From Sphingomonas sp. LM7 (GTDB lineage: Bacteria; Pseudomonadota; Alphaproteobacteria; Sphingomonadales; Sphingomonadaceae): DNA of 64,000 nucleotides. The stretch covers positions 992,001 through 1,056,000 of the forward strand of contig NZ_CP019511.1 of assembly GCF_002002925.1 (NCBI RefSeq), given 5' to 3'. Made by a program: the position numbers and the translations under genes. Of this stretch, positions 15,788 to 23,743 are shown one piece after another; within the stretch, counting starts at the first letter, position 1, and each line of letters opens with the position of its first letter. A model generated the notes under the pieces. That model worked only from the letters and a program-made list of their open reading frames with translations, ran no database searches and was not told where the DNA came from.

Positions 15788-17059
15788 ATGGCCACCGCAC
15801 CGATCGCATCGCATCGCCGCATCCTGTTTGCGAGCCTGGTCGGCACCTCGGTCGAGTTCTACGATTTCTATATCTACGCGACCGCGGCGGCGCTGGTGTT
15901 CCCGGCTTTGTTCTTCCCGACCACCGATCCGGCGCTGGCGCAGCTCGCGTCCTACGCCAGCTTCAGCGTCGCGTTCTTCGCGCGGCCGCTGGGGGGACTT
16001 GTGTTCGGGCATTTCGGCGACCGGATGGGACGCAAGTCGACGCTTGTCGCGTCGCTGATGCTGATGGGCATATCGACCGTGCTGATCGCGTTCCTGCCGA
16101 CCTATGCGATGATCGGCTGGGTGGCGCCGGCCTTGCTGTGCCTGTTGCGCTTCGGCCAGGGGCTGGGGCTGGGTGGCGAGTGGGGAGGGGCCAGCCTGCT
16201 CGCAGTGGAGAATGCGCCGCCGGGCTGGGCAAATCGCTATGGCGCGTTTCCGCCGCTTGGGGCGCCCGTGGGGTTCATCTTCGCCAATGGCTTCTTCCTG
16301 ATCCTCGGCGCGCTGCTGAGCGACGACCAGTTCCGCGAATGGGGGTGGCGGCTGCCCTTCATCGCCAGTGCGGCACTGGTCGGACTGGGGCTGTGGGTGC
16401 GGGTCACGCTGACCGAGACGCCCGCCTTCGTCGCCGCGCAGGAAGCCGCGCCGCCGCCGCGCGTGCCGGTAGGCGAGCTGTTCCGCGACCATTGGCTGCA
16501 GACGCTGGCGGGGACCGTCGGCACCGTTGCGTGCTTCGCCCTGTTCTACATCTCGACGGTGTTCATCATCGGCTATGCGACCAAGGGGCTCGGTTATGAC
16601 CGCGAGACGTTCCTTGCCGTCGAGCTGGTCGCGATCCTGTTCATGGCCGCGGGGATCTGGATCGCCTCCAGCCTGGCCGACCGCAGCAGTGCCACGCGCG
16701 TGCTCGCGATCGGATGCTTCGCGACCATCGTCGCGGGGCTGACGATCGGGCTGTTCGTCACCGCGGGGGCGCTGGCGAGCGTGTTCGTGTGGCTGGCGGG
16801 CGGGCTGTTCGTGATGGGGTTCGTCTATGGGCCGCTGGGCGGCTGGCTGCCGAGCCTGTTCCCGGCGCGGGTGCGTTATACCGGCGTGTCGGTGACGTTC
16901 AATCTGGGCGGGATCATCGGCGGCGGGCTGACTCCGCTGATCGCGGCGGCGCTGGTGGCGCAGGGCGGGCTGGTGCTGGTCGGCTATTACCTGGCCGGCG
17001 CGGCGGTGTTGAGCCTCGCCGGACTGGCGCTGGTTTCCCGGCGTGCGCACCAAGCTTAG
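15788..17059 (+). CDS. MFS transporter, metabolite:H+ symporter (MHS) group
   Basis: A 423-residue major facilitator with the MHS pattern seen in ProP, ShiA and KgtP. The start GTSVEFYDFYIYATAAALVF, the loop FGHFGDRMGRKSTLV and LLRFGQGLGLGGEWGGASLL are characteristic. The second half has TGVSVTFNLGGIIGGGLTPL. Such proteins import organic acids, betaines or similar metabolites with protons; the substrate here is unknown. AGAGGGG precedes the ATG at 15788. The 3' end overlaps the next small gene by 17 bases. Confidence 0.9.
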   Translation: MATAPIASHRRILFASLVGTSVEFYDFYIYATAAALVFPALFFPTTDPALAQLASYASFSVAFFARPLGGLVFGHFGDRMGRKSTLVASLMLMGISTVLIAFLPTYAMIGWVAPALLCLLRFGQGLGLGGEWGGASLLAVENAPPGWANRYGAFPPLGAPVGFIFANGFFLILGALLSDDQFREWGWRLPFIASAALVGLGLWVRVTLTETPAFVAAQEAAPPPRVPVGELFRDHWLQTLAGTVGTVACFALFYISTVFIIGYATKGLGYDRETFLAVELVAILFMAAGIWIASSLADRSSATRVLAIGCFATIVAGLTIGLFVTAGALASVFVWLAGGLFVMGFVYGPLGGWLPSLFPARVRYTGVSVTFNLGGIIGGGLTPLIAAALVAQGGLVLVGYYLAGAAVLSLAGLALVSRRAHQA

Positions 17060-17207
17060 CGTCTGCCTCCGCAAGGCGCGGTATCCGTCGGAGGACGCAG
17101 CGATTGCGGTGGTGCGCAGCTCGGGACTGGTGATGCGGCCGTACCGCTGCGACCGATGCGGGCAGTTTCATCTGACCAGCCGAACCAAGGGGAAGCGGCT
17201 AGTCTAG
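17043..17207 (+). CDS. 54-residue zinc-ribbon-like small protein
   Basis: A short gene starting at GTG 17043 in another frame inside the end of the MHS transporter gene and ending at TAG 17205-17207. It encodes RTKLSVCLRKARYPSEDAA then MRPYRCDRCGQFHLTSRTKG and KRLV. The spaced pairs (VCLRK; CDRCG; FHLT) suggest a minimal zinc ribbon using Cys and His, with a very basic tail that could contact nucleic acid. The composition is unlike a chance frame and I believe it matches a short conserved sphingomonad protein, though I could not search. The 17-base overlap suggests translational coupling. Confidence 0.72.
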   Translation: MRTKLSVCLRKARYPSEDAAIAVVRSSGLVMRPYRCDRCGQFHLTSRTKGKRLV

Positions 17208-17211
17208 GCCC

Positions 17212-17320
17212 CGTCTCCCCGGCCTTGTGCCGGGGGTCCACTACGCGGCTTGGCGAAAAGCTGGACGTTCGAGGGGCTCGTTTGCGGCTCCGTGGACCCC
17301 GGCACCGGGCCGGGGTGACG
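17212..17320. repeat. Intergenic palindromic repeat, family C, copy 1
   Basis: A 109-base element with long inverted arms: left 17212-17240 (CGTCTCCCCGGCCTTGTGCC onward) and right 17292-17320 (reading GTGGACCCCGGCACCGGGCC then GGGGTGACG). The spacer contains CGAAAAGCTGGACGTTC, close to CGAAAAGCAGGAAGTTC in copy 2 at 37251-37358. The element fills the gap between the 54-residue gene and rsmD; nothing else is seen in this 168-base gap. Confidence 0.85.
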
Positions 17321-17375
17321 TAAGGGGGATGTGCCCGCGAGAGCGAATATGGGATGGGATGGGAATGCCCGAACC

Positions 17376-17915
17376 TCAGACCTTGCGCAGGAGCGTTAGC
17401 CTGGCTTTGCCGTGGACGCGGCTGGCGTCGATCTCGTAGCCGGCGAGGTCGATTTCCTCGGTCTTCGCGGTCTCGATGCTGATCCAGGTGGCGGGGCCGG
17501 CCCAGCCGAGGCGACCGAGCTTGTCGAGCGCGACCACGCCGGCACCGGTGCCGTAGGGCGGGTCCATCAGGATCAGATCGAGCGGCTTGACCGCGGGGCC
17601 GAGCGCAAGCGCCGAGGTGGCGCGGACTTCGGCACCCTTGGCGCCCAGCTTGGCGATATTGACCTTGAGCGCATCGAGCGCCGCCTTGTCGTGCTCGACG
17701 AACAGGCACGAGGCGGCGCCGCGCGACAGTGCTTCGAGCCCGAGCGCGCCGGAACCGGCAAAGAGGTCGGCGACGGCCAGTTCCTCGAAGCTGCCAACGC
17801 GGCTCGCGAGCATCGAGAACAAGGCCTCACGGGTGCGATCGGCGGTAGGGCGCGTGGTATCGCCCTTGGGAGCGACGAGCGGACGGCCGCGCCATTCACC
17901 GGCGATGACGCGCAT
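17376..17915 (-). CDS. rsmD: 16S rRNA (guanine966-N2)-methyltransferase RsmD
   Basis: A 179-residue SAM-dependent methyltransferase that modifies G966 in 16S rRNA. The N-terminal MRVIAGEWRGRPL and PTADRTREALFSML are typical, the SAM site is VADLFAGSGALGLEALSRGA, and the catalytic NPPF-like motif appears as LILMDPPYG. Length is normal. The ATG overlaps the TAA of the upstream pseudouridine synthase gene by one base (TAATG), so both rRNA-modification genes are co-translated. Confidence 0.93.
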   Translation of the reverse strand: MRVIAGEWRGRPLVAPKGDTTRPTADRTREALFSMLASRVGSFEELAVADLFAGSGALGLEALSRGAASCLFVEHDKAALDALKVNIAKLGAKGAEVRATSALALGPAVKPLDLILMDPPYGTGAGVVALDKLGRLGWAGPATWISIETAKTEEIDLAGYEIDASRVHGKARLTLLRKV

Positions 17916-19444
17916 TATTTCCGGCTCCTCGGCGGACGGCCGGGCTTGGCCGGCTTGCCGCGGCCACCGGCGGGGCCCTTGGTCGGACGGGTCGTGCGGG
18001 TGGTGCGGGGACGATCGACGATCTCGCCAGCGCGCGGATCCTGTTGGTCGCGATGTGCCTTGGCGCGCGCGGCGCGGGCGGGCTTGCCGACCGACCGGGT
18101 TTCCTCGCGCGCCGGGCGGTCGGTGCGGGCAGGCGGCGTGCTGCGCGGCGTGAAGCGTGCTTCGCGCGTCGGCGGGTGGACGTCGTCGCGGGCGGGGCGC
18201 TCGCCACGCGCAGGTGGTTTGGCGCCGGGCTTGAAGCGGGACTCGCCGCCGGTTGGACGACCCTCGCCGCGATCCGGACGTTCGGCGCGTGCCGGTGGCG
18301 TGCCGCGTGGTGCAGCACGCGACTCCCTGGCCGGGGGACGGGTATCGTCGCGTGCGGGACGCTCGGCGCGAGCAGGTGCCCAAGCACCGGGCTTCGGGCG
18401 CGACTCGCCGCTCGGGGGGCGACGGTCTGCGCGGTCCGGGCGCTCGGTGCGGGCGGGTGGCTTCGTGCCGGGGCCGCGGCTTTCCGTCCGCGGCGGGTGG
18501 CCTTCGCCATAGGCCGGGCGCTCGCCACGCGCGGGCGGGGTGGCACGGGGGGTGAAGCGCGGACCCGTAGATTCGGCGGGCGCAGCCTTGGGGATCACGC
18601 GGCGCATGCGGCGGTCGGGCTCGACCACCGGCTGGGGCCTGGGCGCCGGTTCGACGCGCGCGCGGACGGCGAATTGCAGGTTCGACGCGGTCTTACCGCC
18701 GCCCGGCTTGGACAGCACCGTGCGGAACGTGAGCAATTCGTTCTGGCGGATCTCGTCGACATCGCCCGGGGGCAGGTCGCCGAGCCAGAACGGGCCATAG
18801 CGGGTGCGGATCAGCCGGTTCACTTCGAGCCCGAGATATTCGAGCACGCGGCGGACTTCGCGGTTCTTGCCCTCCGTCAGGGTCATTTCGATCCAGACGT
18901 TCGCGCCGGTGCGGCGTTCGATATTGGCGTTGATCGAGCCGTAGCGGATGCCTTCGATCTCGACGCCGAGCATCAGCTCCTCGAGCTGGGGCTGGCTGAC
19001 CTGGCCATAGGCGCGGGCGCGATAGCTGCGCTCGACGCCGGTGGCGGGGAGTTCCAGCTCGCGCTTCAGCTCGCCGTCGGTGGTGAGCAGCAATAGCCCT
19101 TCGGTGCTCAAGTCGAGCCGGCCGACCGGCATCACCCGGGGCAGGCCGTCGGGCAGGCGATCGTAGATCGTCGGGCGGCCGACGGGATCATGCTCGGTGG
19201 TGAGCAGCCCGGCGGGCTTGTGATAGCGGAACAGCCGCGCGGGCGCCGGCGCGGCGACGGGACTGCCGTCCACCGTCACGCCTTCGAGCGAGGTGAGCAG
19301 GGTCGCGGGGGTATCGAGCACCTTGCCGTCGAGCGCGATGCGCCCTTCGGCAATCATGCGTTCGATCTCGCGGCGCGACGCGATTCCGGCACGGGCCAGC
19401 AGCTTGGCGATGCGCTGGGTTTCGGGGGGATTGGACGGGGACAC
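17915..19444 (-). CDS. rluB: rRNA pseudouridine synthase (RluB/RsuA family) with repetitive basic tail
   Basis: A 509-residue protein. Residues 9-60 are an S4 RNA-binding domain (RIAKLLARAGIASRREIERM); 70-240 are the RsuA/RluB/E/F catalytic domain with the aspartate in VGRLDLSTEGLLLLTTDGEL. Family members are about 230-300 residues long; here some 250 further residues follow, rich in Arg, Pro, Ala and Gly, including six units of about 27 residues and ending in a basic run. The tail probably binds rRNA or is disordered. It starts at GTG 19444. The target is most likely 23S rRNA U2605, inferred from the family only. It is co-translated with rsmD. Confidence 0.88.
   Translation of the reverse strand: MSPSNPPETQRIAKLLARAGIASRREIERMIAEGRIALDGKVLDTPATLLTSLEGVTVDGSPVAAPAPARLFRYHKPAGLLTTEHDPVGRPTIYDRLPDGLPRVMPVGRLDLSTEGLLLLTTDGELKRELELPATGVERSYRARAYGQVSQPQLEELMLGVEIEGIRYGSINANIERRTGANVWIEMTLTEGKNREVRRVLEYLGLEVNRLIRTRYGPFWLGDLPPGDVDEIRQNELLTFRTVLSKPGGGKTASNLQFAVRARVEPAPRPQPVVEPDRRMRRVIPKAAPAESTGPRFTPRATPPARGERPAYGEGHPPRTESRGPGTKPPARTERPDRADRRPPSGESRPKPGAWAPARAERPARDDTRPPARESRAAPRGTPPARAERPDRGEGRPTGGESRFKPGAKPPARGERPARDDVHPPTREARFTPRSTPPARTDRPAREETRSVGKPARAARAKAHRDQQDPRAGEIVDRPRTTRTTRPTKGPAGGRGKPAKPGRPPRSRK
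18092..18559 (-). repeat. Six tandem 27-residue repeats inside the pseudouridine synthase tail
   Basis: Residues 296-451 fall into six units of 27, 26, 27, 27, 27 and 22 residues with the pattern R-F-x-P-R-x-x-P-P-A-R-x-E-R-P-x-R, ending in RPP-x-x-E-S. Units 2 and 4 share ERPDR; units 3 and 5 share KPGA and ERPARDD, so a higher-order pair of about 54 residues (about 160 bases) is visible. Copy-number change by slipped replication is likely between strains. Confidence 0.8.
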
Positions 19445-19562
19445 CGCGGCGCTATAGCGATTATGCTTCGCTCGGCAAAAATTATTGCGGCGCGTAAAGG
19501 GTTTTCACGCGTTAGGAGCGGCTTGCGGGGCATGGGGCCACGCCGCGATTGAAAGCGGTGCG

Positions 19563-19994
19563 ATGTTGTTCGCGAAGAAGAAACGGCTGATCGAACGCAT
19601 CCTGCTGGTCGAGGACGAGCCGTTGGTCGCGTTCGACACCGAGCATTTCCTGGGCGGCGAAGGGTTCGAGATCGTCGCGACGATCGATTCGGTCGCTGGA
19701 GCACTGGCGGTGATCGCGGAGGACGATGCGATCGACCTGGTGCTGGTCGACGTCAATCTGGTCGACGGCAGCGGCGTCGAAGTGGCGCGGGCGGCGCAGG
19801 CGCGCGGGGTGCAGGTGCTGTTCGTGACGGGCAGTTGCCCCGGCGAGGCGCGCAAGCTGGCGGCGGGATGCCTCGCCAAGCCCTATCCGCAGCGCGACCT
19901 GCTGGCGGCGATCGCAGTGATCGAGGCCGTGATCGGGGGCAAGAAGCCCCGGAAGCTGCCGGGAAGCTTCAGCCTTTTCCTCGGCGCGGCCTGA
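19563..19994 (+). CDS. Single-domain response regulator (receiver only)
   Basis: A 143-residue CheY-like protein. After a basic start (MLFAKKKRLIERIL) the acidic pair is in LLVEDEPLVAF, the phospho-accepting aspartate in LVLVDVNLVDGSG, the conserved Thr/Ser in LFVTGSCP, and the Lys in LAKPYPQRDLL. No output domain follows, so it acts on a partner protein or as a phosphate sink. Alphaproteobacterial HWE kinases, such as the one at 7254, often pair with such lone receivers, but there is no physical link here. The ATG at 19563 is preferred to an upstream in-frame one at 19485. Confidence 0.88.
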   Translation: MLFAKKKRLIERILLVEDEPLVAFDTEHFLGGEGFEIVATIDSVAGALAVIAEDDAIDLVLVDVNLVDGSGVEVARAAQARGVQVLFVTGSCPGEARKLAAGCLAKPYPQRDLLAAIAVIEAVIGGKKPRKLPGSFSLFLGAA

Positions 19995-20004
19995 CCGGGC
20001 CGGG

Positions 20005-20148
20005 TCAGAAGCTGAGTACGCAGCCGATATAGATCGTGCCCCACAGGGCGATCGACGTGCCCATGGCGATGAGGATGCCGGCGGCAGGCGGCAGGCGATG
20101 CTCGTCCTCGGAGGCGGCGATGCGGTCGGGGATGGGGGTGTGGATCAT
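20005..20148 (-). CDS. 47-residue single-span membrane protein
   Basis: A short minus-strand gene encoding MIHTPIPDRIAASEDEHRLP, then a hydrophobic span (about residues 23-46, containing GILIAMGTSIALWGTIYIG) and a final CVLSF. It has no ribosome-binding site of its own but starts four bases after the stop of the 44-residue gene before it, so it is probably translated by coupling. The acidic cytoplasm-side lead and single span resemble accessory subunits of membrane complexes; no family is recognised. Confidence 0.6.
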   Translation of the reverse strand: MIHTPIPDRIAASEDEHRLPPAAGILIAMGTSIALWGTIYIGCVLSF

Positions 20149-20152
20149 GATT

Positions 20153-20287
20153 TCAGTGCCAGAACAGCGCGATGACGACAGTCAGCCACGACAGCATCGA
20201 CAGCGATACGGCGACACGCGCGGTGGCATCGGCGGAGGAGGGGCTGGAGTGCGGCGCAAAGGCGCGGGGGGCGGCAAGGGCGGTCAT
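20153..20287 (-). CDS. 44-residue single-span membrane protein ending LFWH
   Basis: A minus-strand gene encoding a Ser/Ala-rich lead (MTALAAPRAFAPHSSPSSAD) and a C-terminal span (VAVSLSMLSWLTVVIALFWH). AGGACAGAG precedes the ATG and a TATAAT -10 box lies 30 bases upstream. The last four residues, LFWH, are the same as in the 25-residue peptide at 6431. It is followed immediately by the 47-residue gene; together they look like a two-gene micro-operon. Function unknown. Confidence 0.62.
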   Translation of the reverse strand: MTALAAPRAFAPHSSPSSADATARVAVSLSMLSWLTVVIALFWH

Positions 20288-20316
20288 CGGCTCTGTCCTG
20301 CAAGCGTTTCCCTTAC

Positions 20317-20322
20317 ATTATA
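20317..20322 (-). promoter_or_regulatory. Sigma-70-like -10 box TATAAT for the micro-operon
   Basis: TATAAT reads on the minus strand at 20322-20317, 30 bases before the ATG at 20287, in an otherwise GC-rich region. No good TTGACA lies 16-18 bases upstream, so the promoter may be weak, extended or activator-dependent. Confidence 0.4.
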
Positions 20323-20475
20323 GGGCGATACCCGCGGGCCGGGGGCGCTCTCAGGAGTCTTGCGTAGCGCCCGGCCGGGCGCCGCCCGGCGCAAACCCCC
20401 GGCTGGACGGCGCGTTCATGGCTATCCTTCGCCGGCGTTTTCGCTAGTTTCCCCGCAACGAAGCGAGGGTTCAGG

Positions 20476-22125
20476 GTGAGCGAGAGACTGAAGGGTTGGG
20501 CGCTGGTGCGTGCGGCGGTGCGCAACCGCAAGACGGCGGCGATGCTGGTGCTGGGGTTCGCCTCCGGGTTGCCGTTCGTGCTGCTGATCGGGACGCTCAA
20601 TGCGTGGCTGGGCGAATTGAAGGTCAGTCTTGCCACGATCGGCGTGCTGTCGTGGATCGGGCTGGCCTATGCCTTCAAGTTCCTGTGGTCGCCGGTGGTG
20701 GACCGGGCGCAGCTGCCGTTGCTGTCGCGGCTGGGGCGGCGGCGTTCGTGGCTGGTGTTGTGCCAGGGTGCGCTCGCGGTGCTGCTGTGGATGCTCGCGG
20801 CGACCGACCCGGTGACGGCGATCGGCACCTTCGCGGTGCTCGCGGTGATCGCGGCCTTCCTCTCGGCGACGCAGGACGTGGTGATCGACGCCTGGCGCAT
20901 CGAAGTCGCCGACGAAGCGGCGACGGTGGAGCTGCTCTCGGCGATCTACCAGCTCGGCAATCGCTTCGCGGCGCTGGCCGGCGGCGCGCTGGCGCTGGTG
21001 CTCGCAGCCCGGCTGAGCTGGCCGACAGTCTATGTCGGCTTCGGCTTCGTGATGCTGGCGGCGCTAGCGATGACTCTGTTCACGCCCGAAGTGACGCGCG
21101 ATCCGGCGGACGAGGCCACGCCGCTCGCGGGGCATCCGGTGCCCGAGCCCCGGCAGCGCGGGATCGTTCTGGCGATCGTCGCGGTGTGCTGGGGCTGGGC
21201 GATCTTCATGCTCGGCAGCTTCATGGTCGCGGCGCTGACTCCCCCCGCACCGGGCACGACCGCACCGTCGGCGGGCGTGTTCACCCAGACCTGGGGACCG
21301 TGGATCATCGTCGCCACGGTGATCCTGCCCGCGCTGATCGCCGGCTGGACCAACCGGCTGCCCAAGGCACCCGCCACCGCAGAGCCGGCACCCGGCGCGC
21401 TGCAGGCGTTCGCCAATCACAGCTATCGCGCGCTGATCCTGCCGCTGGCCGAGATCGTCGACCGGCTGCGCTGGGGCGCGTTCCTCGTGCTGGCGCTGAT
21501 CCTGCTCTATCGGATCGCGGACTCGATCTGGGCGCCCTTCGCCTTCCCCTTCTATCTGGGCGAGCTGCAATACACCAACGACGAGGTCGCCTTCGCCTCC
21601 AAGCTGTTCGGCGTGGTGATGACGATCATCGGCGTGGCGCTGGGCGGCGTCATGCTCGCGGCATGGGGGCGGATGCCGACCCTGCTCGCCGGCGGCATCG
21701 TCGCGGCGGCATCGAACCTGCTCTATGCCGATCTCGCAACCGGCGGGGCGTGGATCGACGGCTTCGCGCATCTGACTCTGCTCGACCATAGCGGGATCGA
21801 GCCGCGAATGCTCCGCCTGATGGTCGCGATCTCGGGCGAGAATATCGCCGGCGGCCTCGCGGGAACGGCGTTCGTGGCGTATATCTCGTCGATCACCGCG
21901 CGCGAATATAGCGCGGTGCAATATGCCCTGCTGTCGTCGATGACCTTCCTGGTCGGCGCGCTCGGCCGCGCCGCGACGGGCGAGGCGATCGAAATCCACG
22001 GCTATGCCACGGTCTTTCTGGTCACCGCCGGGCTGGGCGGAGTCGCGGTGCTGCTGGTGCTCGCCGAATGGTGGCGCGGGGCGCCGAGAGCGCCCGCCGT
22101 GACCGCGGAGCAGGCGACGATCTGA
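20476..22125 (+). CDS. ampG: AmpG-like muropeptide permease
   Basis: A 549-residue membrane protein of the AmpG branch of the major facilitators, which imports GlcNAc-anhydroMurNAc peptides for wall recycling. FASGLPFVLLIGTLNAWL at the first span, GLAYAFKFLWSPVVDRAQL, and SATQDVVIDAWRIE are diagnostic. It is longer than the E. coli protein (491), with a poorly conserved stretch around residues 215-310. GAGGGTTCAGG lies before the GTG at 20476. Its TGA overlaps the next ATG (TGATG). No ampC or ampR is adjacent. Confidence 0.9.
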   Translation: MSERLKGWALVRAAVRNRKTAAMLVLGFASGLPFVLLIGTLNAWLGELKVSLATIGVLSWIGLAYAFKFLWSPVVDRAQLPLLSRLGRRRSWLVLCQGALAVLLWMLAATDPVTAIGTFAVLAVIAAFLSATQDVVIDAWRIEVADEAATVELLSAIYQLGNRFAALAGGALALVLAARLSWPTVYVGFGFVMLAALAMTLFTPEVTRDPADEATPLAGHPVPEPRQRGIVLAIVAVCWGWAIFMLGSFMVAALTPPAPGTTAPSAGVFTQTWGPWIIVATVILPALIAGWTNRLPKAPATAEPAPGALQAFANHSYRALILPLAEIVDRLRWGAFLVLALILLYRIADSIWAPFAFPFYLGELQYTNDEVAFASKLFGVVMTIIGVALGGVMLAAWGRMPTLLAGGIVAAASNLLYADLATGGAWIDGFAHLTLLDHSGIEPRMLRLMVAISGENIAGGLAGTAFVAYISSITAREYSAVQYALLSSMTFLVGALGRAATGEAIEIHGYATVFLVTAGLGGVAVLLVLAEWWRGAPRAPAVTAEQATI

Positions 22126-22886
22126 TGCCGTTCCTCGTCGTAATCGGGCTGCAGGTGCTGTGCATCGTCCATCTGATGCGCACCGGCCGCAACCCGCTGT
22201 GGCTGACGGCACTGATCTTCCTGCCGGTGGTCAGCGCGATCGCCTATCTGATCGTCGAGGTGCTGCCGGGGCTCGGCACCAACCGGCATGTCCGCACCGC
22301 GCGCGCCAGGGCGATCGACACGATCGATCCCGAGCGCGAACTGCGCAGTGCCCGAGACGCGCTGGGGCTGGCCGACACCGCCGCGAACCGGCTGCGCACT
22401 GCCGATGCGCTCGCCGGGCTGGGCCGGCATGGCGAGGCAGTGCCGCTGTACCGCGAGAGCATCGCGATGACTCCGGGCGAACCCGATCTGCGCAGCCAGG
22501 GCAAGCTGGCGCTGTCGCTGTTCGAGACCGGCCAGGCGGCCGAGGCACTGACGCTGCTCGACGCGATCCCCGAGCCGCTGGGACAGAGCGAACGCGACCG
22601 GCAGACGCTGCTGCGCGCCCGGGTACTCGACCATCTCGGGCGCAAGCAGGAGGCGCTGGACCTCTATGCCGATATCGTCACGCGCATGCCCGGGGAGGAA
22701 GCGCGCTGCCGCTATGCCGGGCTGTTGATCGAACAGGGCTGGGAGCGCAAGGCGCTGGTCGTGCTCGAGGAAGTCGAAGGGCGGATGAAGCGGCTGAGCC
22801 GGCACCAGCGCGCCGCCGACGCGGGCATGTATCGCTGGGCCAGCGAGGCGCTTGCCGGGCTGCGCGCGAAAGGGGTCAAACAATGA
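22125..22886 (+). CDS. TPR protein with two N-terminal membrane spans
   Basis: A 253-residue protein. Two spans (residues 1-18 and 25-48) resemble the short N-terminal module found before cardiolipin synthases; helical tetratricopeptide-like repeats follow at about 80-240 ([39 protein letters not shown] and [19 protein letters not shown]). TPRs mediate protein contacts on the cytoplasmic side. The ATG overlaps the ampG stop and the stop overlaps the next ATG, so it lies in the middle of an operon with ampG and the DUF2939-like gene. Confidence 0.82.
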   Translation: MPFLVVIGLQVLCIVHLMRTGRNPLWLTALIFLPVVSAIAYLIVEVLPGLGTNRHVRTARARAIDTIDPERELRSARDALGLADTAANRLRTADALAGLGRHGEAVPLYRESIAMTPGEPDLRSQGKLALSLFETGQAAEALTLLDAIPEPLGQSERDRQTLLRARVLDHLGRKQEALDLYADIVTRMPGEEARCRYAGLLIEQGWERKALVVLEEVEGRMKRLSRHQRAADAGMYRWASEALAGLRAKGVKQ

Positions 22887-23383
22887 AGCGCTGGATCATC
22901 GCCCTGGCCGTCCTGCTGGCGATAGCCGGCGGCGGATGGCTGTGGGGCTCGCCCTATCTCACGCTGATGGCGCTCAAAAAGGCCGCCGACGCGCGCGACA
23001 TGGCCGCGGTCTCGGCGAGGATCGACTATCCGGCGGTGCGGGCGGACCTGAAGGCGCAGTTGCAGGCGCGGCTCGGCAATGCCGACAAATCGGGGCTTGG
23101 ATCGATCGGGGCGGCGCTGGCCGAGCGGTTCGGCGATCCGCTGGTCGATGCGGCGATCACGCCCGAGGCGATGCGGGTGCTGTTCGCGAGCGCAGGCGTG
23201 GCGCAGGCGGCGCGGCCGGGGCCCGCCGGTGCCAGGCCGGGCGAGATGCGCGTGCGGCGCGACGCGCTCGGGCAATTCACGCTGGTGCCGACGAGCGGTT
23301 CGGGACCCGAGGTCGTGTTCGAATTGCAGGGGCTGAACTGGCGGGTGACGGCGGTCCGGCTGCCCGGGAAGCGGCTGTTGTAG
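22883..23383 (+). CDS. DUF2939-like membrane-anchored protein
   Basis: A 166-residue protein with one N-terminal span ([20 protein letters not shown]) followed by [20 protein letters not shown], and [18 protein letters not shown], the pattern of the DUF2939 family (small periplasm-facing proteins of unknown role). The C-terminus is a compact beta-rich part ([20 protein letters not shown]). It begins with an ATGA overlap after the TPR gene. Confidence 0.8.
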   Translation: MKRWIIALAVLLAIAGGGWLWGSPYLTLMALKKAADARDMAAVSARIDYPAVRADLKAQLQARLGNADKSGLGSIGAALAERFGDPLVDAAITPEAMRVLFASAGVAQAARPGPAGARPGEMRVRRDALGQFTLVPTSGSGPEVVFELQGLNWRVTAVRLPGKRLL

Positions 23384-23388
23384 CGAGT

Positions 23389-23715
23389 ATGACGAGCGCA
23401 CTCGTCTATATCGGGGCTGCGCTGGCCGAAATCGCCGGCTGCTTCACCTTCTGGGCGTGGTTGCGGCTCGACAAGTCGCCGTGGTGGGTCGCGCCGGGCA
23501 TCGGTTCGCTGTGCCTCTTCGCCTATCTGCTGACATTGGTGGAGGCCGATAACGCCGGGCGCGCCTATGCGGCCTATGGCGGCGTCTACATCGTGTCGGC
23601 GGTGCTGTGGCTCTGGGTGGCGGAAGGCGCGAAACCGGATCGCTGGGACCTGATCGGCGCTGCAATCTGCCTGGTTGGCGCCGCCATCATCCTGTGGGGC
23701 CCGCGAGCGGCCTGA
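23389..23715 (+). CDS. ynfA: YnfA/UPF0060 family membrane protein
   Basis: A 108-residue protein with four membrane spans. [20 protein letters not shown] at the start, [11 protein letters not shown], and [19 protein letters not shown] are family hallmarks. YnfA proteins resemble small multidrug resistance exporters and have been proposed to export drugs; the substrate is not established. It follows the DUF2939-like gene by five bases, so it ends the ampG operon. Confidence 0.92.
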   Translation: MTSALVYIGAALAEIAGCFTFWAWLRLDKSPWWVAPGIGSLCLFAYLLTLVEADNAGRAYAAYGGVYIVSAVLWLWVAEGAKPDRWDLIGAAICLVGAAIILWGPRAA

Positions 23716-23743
23716 CGACTGCTTTCGGCAAACTCGATCGCGT

